From positions 62,001-126,000 of the forward strand of contig JALRMH010000008.1 of the NCBI GenBank assembly GCA_026119935.1: a stretch of DNA of 64,000 bases. The letters are read 5' to 3'. The notes beneath the pieces were generated by a model that worked only from the letters and a program-made list of their open reading frames with translations, ran no database searches and was not told the origin of the DNA. The position numbers and the translations under genes were made by a program. Below, piece by piece: positions 56,069 to 64,000 of the stretch (within the stretch, counting starts at the first letter, position 1; the number at the start of each line of letters is the position of its first letter). Source of the stretch: Endothia cerciana (lineage: Eukaryota > Ascomycota > Sordariomycetes > Diaporthales > Cryphonectriaceae).

Positions 56069-56928
56069 TTTGGTCATATCATCCTGGGAAGGAATGTAAG
56101 GGAGCATCTTGCGACGCAGCCAATTGGCTTTATTGCGGGATGATCTGGTCGCGGCCGGACGGCTAATGGAGTTCGTGAATAAGATACCAGGAAAGATGGA
56201 AGGAAGGGATCGCCAGGTATCTCAACTGACTTGGCCCCAATCGATGTGGTAACCAATTCTCAGAATTTCAGACGCTGTTCTGCGAGCACGGTAGTGGGCG
56301 ATTCATACACTAAACACTGTAGTCTTCTCGACATGGTGTTCTGATGGTAAAACGGGGTTGACTTGCGCATGCATACTGATCGGTCAAGAAATTTATGCCC
56401 TTCTCTCAAGATCCCCGGGGCAAGGACCACCATTTGGGCATGAACTATTCCTGCTCGAGCACCGTAACGGCGATTCATCGCTTTCCACTCATAAGCATTA
56501 TTACAGTGCGCATCGAGAGACTGATCAACCAAGAGTAAAGTCATTCAGTTCTCGTCGGCTACTATCGCTACACGTGCCTCCAGTATTGGAACATTTATAT
56601 TATCCTGGTTGCATGTCCCCCAGATCGCCCCCCCGCGCCCTTTTGCCATCCATGTTTCTTGACCTCAGTTACAACGATGATCAAGTAGTCGTGTAGATTG
56701 AAGCTCGCCGCGTGAGCGAGCCCAGAAAGATATATCATAACCCAAGAAACTAAGCCAACAGGAAAGGCAGGATAAGAGAAAGGGGTGTCGGGGTGAATAC
56801 GGCAGTAAAGAATAATCCAGGTGTGATTGCTTGCCCTGAAGATCGACAATACATCAAATCAGCGACGATGAAAAACGCCATTAGTTGACTGCCAGAGATA
56901 TCAAACAGTTTTCCTAAGATCGTGGGAA
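56069..56928. other. Gene-free spacer between convergent 3' ends
   Basis: These 860 bp separate the stops of the TMEM115-type gene and Ssn6. They are AT-richer than the flanks and probably hold both 3' untranslated regions. Confidence 0.5.
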
Positions 56929-59841
56929 CTATTCAACTTTCGGCCCGCCATTAGGCATCATTCCCGTGGGCGACGTATTCTTCATCTCACCTGACGCAGA
57001 ACCTGGACCCGAAGTAGGGTGGACAATCTTCTTCTCGTCCTCACCGCTATCGTCATATTCCTCGTCAATATCCATCTTCCTCGCAGCACGCTCAGGCTCG
57101 TGGGATTGAGGCGGCGGCGGCGGCGGCGGCGGACCCTGCATAGGAGGCAATTGGCCCGGCATGCCGTGCGTGGGCGGGTGATGGGCCGCCTCGGAAGGGT
57201 GGTATTCCATGCGACGTGGTTCCTCCATGCGGTGGTGTTCAGATGATTCACGGCGGTAAGAATCGGCCCGGGACGGTGTCGATGGCCGGGCCTTCTTGGA
57301 GGCAGACTCGTCTTCCCATTCGCGGAGGCGCTTGGGGCCGACAGAGGGTGGCCGGTTATCATGCTCACCACGGTGCAAAGCCGCCTCGACGGCAGCGGCA
57401 GCTGCCTGTGGAGGCGGCGGCCCACCAGACTCGATGCCGCTTGGGCCAGGCTGCTCCTGGTGAGGAGGATAAGGAGGTTGATGTTGGGGATAAGCGGATT
57501 TTGGAGAAGGCATGCGGTTGTCATGAATTGGGCGGAGATCACCGCGCGGGCTGTTAGCCCGGTACGGCATCATCGCACTGGAGCCTGGTGGAGGACCATT
57601 CACACCATTAGTCGGAGGCGGTCCAGGAGGGGCAGTAGCGGAGGTCGGTGTCGGCCCGGTGTAGTTGGGATTCGCAATGCGAGGTGGTGGTGCCGATGTA
57701 GGCGGCAGAGGCTGTTGGTGCGGTGGTAGCGGCGGAGCATAATGGAGAGGAGGCGGCGTCCGCGCTCTCAGCATTGGGCCTCCTGGGCCTCCTGGGCCTC
57801 CTGGACCTCCTGGACCTCCTGGACGAGTTGGATCCGAGTACTGTCGCATCTGCTGTTCCTGGCGCGGGCTTGGCTGGCGCGGCAGCGATCCAGGAGCCGG
57901 GCCCCTGAAAGGCTCACCTCTTTGCTCATACGGATTTGGCGGCTGGGGCGGTGGATTCACTTCGGCGAGCCGAGCCCAATTGCCTGATGGTCCAGGAGGA
58001 GGACCCGGAGGCGGCTGAGTGTGCTGGGGAGCGGGACCTGAATTTGACCAATTTGGGCCTGGTGGTCCGATAGCGCCCTGTTGCTGATATGCCTGAGGGT
58101 GGACGTCGGTCGGCATTGGGGCAGCACCAGCGCCATTAGTCTGGCCGTTTCTCAAGAGCTGAAGCCTTGCCTTGATGTGAGGGTTCGTTGGGTCCAGCTC
58201 AGCCGCTCTCTGGTAGGCATCCAGAGCATCGTTGATCTGATTGTTGCAGCTCTCATACTATCGCATCTTTATCAGCCTTCGGTTGGCAAGATCCTAGAAC
58301 TGCGCAGACTTACCAATGTGCCAAGATCATACCAAACTTCGGAGATGAAGGGGTTCAGACGAATGGCTCTGGAATACGCATCCAGGGCATCTCGGTACTG
58401 ATTGATCTGGTAGTAGAGAACTCCGATCGAACACCAGAAAGTGGGATTGCGACCATCTCGGTAAACCGCCTGCTGGTATGCCTCGTATGCCTTGGGGTAC
58501 TTCTGCTGCGACATATAGCACCGGCCAAGGAGGTACCAGCTCTGCGCGTCACTGTTATCTGTTTGATCACATCAGTACGTGTGGGAGACACATCTGACAG
58601 GCAAGCACAGTAAGTACTTACCGGCAGCAACCGACTTCTCAAGGAACTCAATGGCCTTCTCCTGGCTTGCAAAGCTGTTGCTCTGCTGGTGATGCAGCCA
58701 ACCCAACTGTTGCAACACCTTGGCGTGGTTAGGATCTCTGTCCAGCACACGCTGGTAGGCGTTTTTGGCACTGTCAAAGTCCTTCTGTTGCTCATGGACA
58801 TGGCCAATCTGAAACCAAATGTCCTCCTCAGTCAATGGAGGAGGCGGTGAGTTCACAATGTACTTGAAGCACTGTACCCAAGTCAACAAATTAGGCCCTC
58901 TGATGCTGTGGGCCGGGAGGGGGGGGGGGGCTATGAATCGCACCTCGAGACTCTGGTTGTACTTTTGCTGCTGCTTGTATATGATGCCGAGGCGGAAGTA
59001 AATTTCGTTGGCCTTCTCGAAATCCGGCTGCATCTGCATAACTTGGGAAAAAGCTTCCTCGGCATGGTCCAAGGACCCATAGCGATCATACAGTATGCCG
59101 ATGCCATACCACAGCTTTGGCTCCTACAGGACGGCGGGTTAGTACATGACCACGGGAAAACAAGGGCAGCGATGGTGTCGCATGACCGACCTTTGGATTC
59201 CTCAGATTGATCAAGGCATTCTGGTACGCGGCATATGCCTGCTGGAGGTCATCCATCATCAGATAGCAGTGTCCTGTGCAAAGCATGTTAGTGTATGCAG
59301 GGCTTGCCGAAAGACCCCATAGTATCTTTCAGGGTACGTAGTACTGACCCAGACTGCCCCACGCTTCACCGTTGCCATTATCAATTTTGAGAATCTGATT
59401 GAGGTATTCGATTGCCTTGGGGAAGTCCTCGCGAGTCCTCAAGATCGCACTGATGGAGTTCATGGCCTGAGTCGACTGCGGGTTCGCGCGGATAGCCTGC
59501 TCGTAGGCGAACAGGGCGTCCTCGACATTGCCGAGGAGCTCCGACAGGCTGCCTAAAGGGGCTGTCAGCGCCTTGATTATTGATGGTACTAGACCATGCG
59601 AGTTGATGAGGGTGTCCCCAAAGCGGTCGGCGCTTGCGATCGAGCGATCGGGCCGATGACACAGACCGGGCGTGAAGCCGTGTACACTCGACGTACCTAT
59701 CTGAACCCAGACAGCCTCGTTCATGGCGAGAATCTGTCGCGAGGGAGCCCATTGAGCTCCCGGAGGTGGAGGAGGTGGTTGCGCACCGACTGCATGGAGC
59801 AGAGGCATTGGAGGAGACTGGTGATGAGCCTGGGCGGCCAT
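56929..59841 (-). CDS. ssn6: General corepressor Ssn6/Cyc8, TPR protein
   Basis: Seven exons, 59841-59697, 59552-59349, 59273-59191, 59123-58944, 58871-58622, 58558-58314 and 58257-56929, give 811 residues with all phases consistent. The N-terminus is short and Gln/Pro-rich, then about ten tetratricopeptide repeats fill residues ~45-400, for example GNVEDALFAYEQAIRANPQS, EPKLWYGIGILYDRYGSLDH and FWCSIGVLYYQINQYRDALD. The long C-terminal half is disordered and rich in Pro, Gly and Gln, with a GGPGGPGGP run from 9-bp DNA repeats near 57776-57830, and an acidic stretch (DIDEEYDDSGEDEKK) near the end. With Tup1/RcoA it forms the global repressor recruited to promoters by many DNA-binding factors. 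Intron 4 carries a 12-G run (58919-58930, plus strand). Over 4 kb of gene-free DNA lies upstream. Confidence 0.95.
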
Positions 59842-62800
59842 GGTGGAGGACGCAGGACGATGTCGCTGACAAGTCAGAAGCAAGTACGTAGTGTAAGAGA
59901 AGGCCGATTACGTAGTGAAGAAGAAAGGGAAGAAAGACGCGACGACCAAATATCTGCCTCCTCCTCCAAGTGTCATAGGTTCTTACGGCGAGCAAAGGTG
60001 TGGGCAGAGATGAGGGCGATGGATGGTGGGAAGAGGGAAGAGCGGCAGATTGAAGCGGCTGGTCCTGGACCGGTAGGTGGGAGGAGAAAAAAGCCAACGG
60101 GGAGAAGCGAGAAGATGAGAACGCAGCTGCCAAACTACCCTTACCCAGCTGCTCAACCACTCCAGGGGGGCATATTGGGCGCTAGTGGAGAGCCAATATC
60201 CTGGGAGAACTGGTACAACAGCCTGTGGGTGGGACCAAGTACCCTCTACCTTGGCCCCCGGGCCACTACTAACAACAGCACCTGGAGGGCCAAGCTTCCC
60301 CTCGATCCAATACCTCCCCACCAGGGCAGGGCGGCCCAGGCAAGCAGGGAGCAGCCAGGATCACGATGGCAGCAGGCCCCACAGCCACACGTCCACGCTT
60401 ATCCACATTGGCTCTGGAATCGAGCTAACCCAAAACACGGGCGTGCTGTTTTGGGGTGTGAAGCTTGTTATGGCCATCTGGGCACGGTATGTCGGTACAG
60501 GTTCGAGTCTGCCTGGTCGGTCGCCTGTGTCGGTCGCCTGGTTGGGGGGGGGCCCTCTGGATAAAGCGAACCAACGCAAGACAGTCGTCCATCTCTCCCT
60601 TCCCGTTCAGTCGTCACGCCTTCATGTCCATACCGGCCCGGTCAGCTTTGACGTCCCGGAGCGAGCTGACGAGCTATGCACATCACCATAGGATAGCATG
60701 TACGGCTCGGACACAGCCTCCAAGCAGAGGAAGCCACAGGTAGACTAGAACCGCCAGCTTGCGGAGTTGTTCCTAGCTGCCCTGTCCTATGCGCCTTGTG
60801 CCTTCTTTGCTGGGCGCAGCCCGTGGAAGGACGGGCCACCCGCAGAGCCTCGAGATCTTTGTATTGGGACGACAAGCTCAGCCGTTTCATGCCCTGAGGA
60901 GTCGGGTTGGGGTCCAAAGGGCACCCACCTGCTACAGCCTACCCTCTTCCTTGTCGCAGCGGACTCGAACGCGATCGACTGCGCAAGGTGGAAGAGGCCT
61001 ACGCCACGCCACATCGACCCTCTTCAAGAGGCTACGGCGGTGGGCTGTGTGACTAACTCGTAGGCCTGACACCAGCCCATCTCCCGTGGATGGGACGAAG
61101 TTCGATCGTACCAGGTAGATGGAGGTGGGGAGAACTGTTTGTTTCATCCCAAGTTTGTCCGTCGGCCATTGCATCCAGACGATAGGCAAGAAGTGCCGAC
61201 ACAAGGTTCAGGTGACCACCATGTCCTGCTTCGTGCTTCGTGCCTTGCGTGCGCGCCGGAGCCCCTGCTCTGTTCCCCCCTAACGCTGTTCCCCCCAGGC
61301 GTCCAATCCCTCCATCTGCGAACCATTCCTTTTTTGGGGGGGGGGTTTTTTTTTTTGCTTTTTTCTTTTGCAGGAAGGCAAATCGGGTTAGGGTTGCCAC
61401 ATCCACCTGTGAGTGGAGCCAGGAGGATGGGCGGCTGACAGGGCCCTGGAGGGCCTCCACCACGTTCGACTCGTGCAGCATGCAGGGTTTTGTGAGGCTT
61501 GTGGCTCATGGCAGACCTGATGTACATAGTAACGAGTACTTGATGGTCCCCCCTGCCAGGACCCTTGCCGCATGTAGCGTCCGAAACCTCTGAGGGACAC
61601 TCCTCCCAGATACGGGAGTGTGCCCGCAGCGCACGCCATGACGCTTTCCCCTTAGCTGCAGATTCCGGGGCCGCAGGGAGTGGGCCAGGGCTCCTGGGCA
61701 CCCCTTGCTCCCCCATGCGACGGGGTGGGTGCCAGTGGGCCGGTGGGGCCCCTGTCCCCTGTCCTCTTTGGTGCACACCACGTACTATGTACGTACTATG
61801 TAGTGGTAAGACAATCGCATCGCTGAGTAGCACGGAGTAAACCGTGCATACATTATACAGGCATGATCTCGTCCCCAACTCCGAGGGAGGCGGCAGGCCA
61901 TGGCCAGGCAGGCGCCTGCAGCGTGCTGCTGCTGCTGCTGCTGCTGCTGCTGTGGCGCTGGCCTGATGGCTAATGGCTGATGGCTGATGGCGGCGTCATT
62001 GCTCGTGACCCACGCGCCAAAGTCAAGGTCCTCCACCAATGTCTTCGACAAGCCCGAACGATTTTGCTCCCCGAAGTATTATACATAGTATACGTGCCTC
62101 ACCACGTACTCGCTCTCGTATCACGCAGTACTCTGGTCAGCGAGAACAAAGCCCCCAAGGCGGTCGCTTCCGTGCCTGTGGCCAGCCATCCTTGAAACAT
62201 GCAGGCCGAACGGACAGCCACCGAATCCTCCTACAACGGCGCCTCCTGTCATCACCATGCACGAATGGGAATCTGCACTGTCTTGCTGGCGCCTTTTGAC
62301 CCCTTCTGCTGGATTTGCTGGATTGACCTAGACTTACACCTAAGGCGCACCTGGGCACCTGGGCGGCAGTGGTTCCCGATCTCGCATGGTCCGGGTCTGC
62401 GAATCGACCCTACAGAGCAGAGCGCAGCTTCTCATCGGCTGCACATCATATGCCGACTGACGGAATACATAGTGGTATGGCCGTCTGTCGCTTGGGTTTC
62501 CTTCTCACCTCGCGTGATGGGCACAGATCATACAGACGACCCCACACGGCTAAACCCATTTTTGCCGCATGCGGTTGATGAGACGGCTGGCGGCCCACCG
62601 CCATGGGCGAGGAGGACAGCTGGCACATGTATGGGTCCGTACGCACCACCATGGTACTATGTTACCCTTTCCTTGTTCCCAGCAGCGGAGATAAACTTCT
62701 CGGCTCGCTGGCGGATCTGGATGACGACCCCTGGAGTCAGAGGCAGGACGCACGAACAGAAATGCTATTGTGGAGCCCCGTCAAGGCTCTCGAAGCTCGT

Positions 62801-64000
62801 GCCTCGGCAGGGCGGCAAATGCGCCTAGCGATCCCGCATCCTGTGGCAGCGCAGCAGAATTTTGTGCCGCTGCTTGTACATACCACAGTAAGTGACGGCT
62901 GAGTCGTAGCTGACAATGTGTCAGCGTCCCGAACCCCTGAAGAATACTCCTGGGTCTCGTAGTGGCACGGCGCTCACGGTCGGTTAAATGCCTTTCGGGT
63001 TCGCCAAACGCAGCAACCCTCGGACGAACGACGGGATGGAAGGAAGATGCCGCGCCGCAGTCAACTGCGCCAATGGTCCCTGATCTGCTGACGTCGGTGA
63101 CGCTCCCGAAAGCACTCAGAAACATGAGTGATGTGCACCAAGACAGGGGCATCGCTGTCGGCTTAAGTTGTGCCCAGAACTTCGAGAGAAGAGAAGGGCG
63201 CCGATCCGGCGGATGGTCCCTTGCTTCGGGGACGTGGGTAAGAGTGGCTTACATAGACCGCATTCCGAAGCTTAATCTTGTAGCAGAATGTCAGGCGCCA
63301 CATGGCACGGCATCCTCCCACGATCGATGAGGAGCCTCCCCAACGGTTCGGATCGCCCATCCTATAGTTATATCTGCACCTGGTATTCACACCTAGCATA
63401 CCTAAAACATGATCCAGAGAGGCAAGGCTCATTCGACGGCGGCCAGCTCACGATCATTCCCCGCGAGTCGCGCAAGCTGCTCAACATTCTCCCGGCGGGG
63501 ATTGGCACACTGGTTGCACCTCCACCTCCCGGCTCAACTGAGGATGCTCGGCCATTCGCCTAGGCAGGGAGGCTTATTGGGACCCCCGTGTTTGTTTCGA
63601 GGGACGATCCAAAGTTTCCTGACCACTTGCTATGCAAGACTCATCTTGACTCTGCCGCAGGCAATTCTCCCATAGACGACAGGGCTAGTCGCTGTCACTT
63701 CCTTCCAGAAGCCTGGGCAAGGATCCTTGACGACGATGTGCCATGGGATGTTCCCCGATCTCTATCCTATCAGCTCGTGAGGTCTGTGAGCTCGCGCAGC
63801 CCGTGCAAGTACAGATAGTTTTTGTCGACTCCCTAATGCCTTTGTGCCGTCGGGATCTCCAAGAAGGTTCGACTTCAGATCTGGCGTTCATTTCGCAGAT
63901 ACAACAATCTGGCTGTTTGATCAGACCATTCAGGCGGAGGGGTCTCGGTCTCACTTATCGGGTGTGCAGATCATCTTGAAAGCATTACGCCGTAGGATCC
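59842..64000. other. Gene-free region of more than 4 kb upstream of Ssn6
   Basis: No frame here has recognisable domains; many overlap on both strands and end in low-complexity. The stretch carries a G-run with flanking T-run at 61331-61350, a (CTG)9 array, four GTACTATG motifs or close variants (61782, 61793, 62654; variant near 62083) and C/T-rich sequence just before the Ssn6 ATG. The first exon of a gene beginning beyond 64000 cannot be excluded. Confidence 0.5.
61926..61952. repeat. (CTG)9 trinucleotide repeat
   Basis: Nine perfect CTG units lie in intergenic DNA about 2.1 kb upstream of Ssn6. Confidence 0.95.

Noticed and set aside
57776..57830. Gly-Gly-Pro tandem repeat as a separate element
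   Set aside because: It lies inside the Ssn6 coding frame and is part of its disordered tail, so it is reported there only.
60495..60520. Possible tRNA B box (GGTTCGAGTCT)
   Set aside because: No matching A box, no acceptor stem and no cloverleaf could be formed around it.
60950..60985. Possible minus-strand tRNA B box (GTTCGAGTCC)
   Set aside because: No A box or acceptor stem at the proper distance.
1..64000. CRISPR array, rRNA genes, intact transposon or biosynthetic gene cluster
   Set aside because: No regular spacer-repeat arrays, no conserved rRNA blocks, no transposase or reverse transcriptase motifs, and no polyketide, peptide or terpene synthase domains were seen.

Overview
This window is nuclear DNA from a filamentous ascomycete, most likely a Sordariomycete (not resolved further). 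Genes have one to eight exons, with mostly 49-125 nt introns (one of 240 nt) that carry GT..AG ends and CTGAC-like branch sites. The coding content is typical of Pezizomycotina: Ssn6, a Sif2/TBL1-type corepressor, calcipressin, an ADAM protease, a facA-type acetyl-CoA synthetase, a fungal-type Rpb3 tail and a GH51 arabinofuranosidase beside an MFS sugar transporter. Coding DNA is GC-rich. Gene-free stretches carry microsatellites, long G/C homopolymers and a recurrent GTACTATG motif. I saw no CRISPR array, tRNA or rRNA gene, intact transposon or secondary-metabolite cluster.

Layout. 0-10 kb: the 3' part of Rgp1 (+), a large WD40 protein of the MABP1/WDR62 type (-), mitochondrial Rrg9 (-) and an mpaB-type oxygenase gene (+) that looks broken. 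10-20 kb: calcipressin (-), mitochondrial dicarboxylate carrier (-), mitochondrial Phe-tRNA synthetase (+), and RNA polymerase II subunit Rpb3 (-) head-to-head with the mitochondrial GrpE homologue Mge1 (+). 20-29 kb: an unrecognised seven-exon gene (-), Rfc1 (-), mitochondrial ribosomal protein uL16m (+) and the Rfc5-type clamp-loader subunit (+). 29-40 kb: two long gene-free stretches that precede acetyl-CoA synthetase (+) and a membrane ADAM metalloprotease (+). 40-47 kb: an unrecognised 208-residue protein (-), then GH51 arabinofuranosidase (-) and a sugar transporter (+) sharing one intergenic promoter. 48-60 kb: Sif2/TBL1 (-), a TMEM115-type Golgi membrane protein (+) and Ssn6/Cyc8 (-). 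60-64 kb: no supportable gene.

Functional groupings. Five of the 21 genes encode mitochondrial proteins (Rrg9, dicarboxylate carrier, Phe-tRNA synthetase, Mge1, uL16m). Two of the five RFC clamp-loader subunits flank uL16m. Two corepressor components (Sif2/TBL1 and Ssn6) lie about 6 kb apart. The clearest candidate functional unit is the divergent arabinofuranosidase-transporter pair. Exon boundaries were worked out by eye from splice signals, reading frame and family alignment remembered in general terms; every multi-exon model sums to an intact frame except the mpaB-type gene. I did not find a strong candidate for a wholly new biological system.
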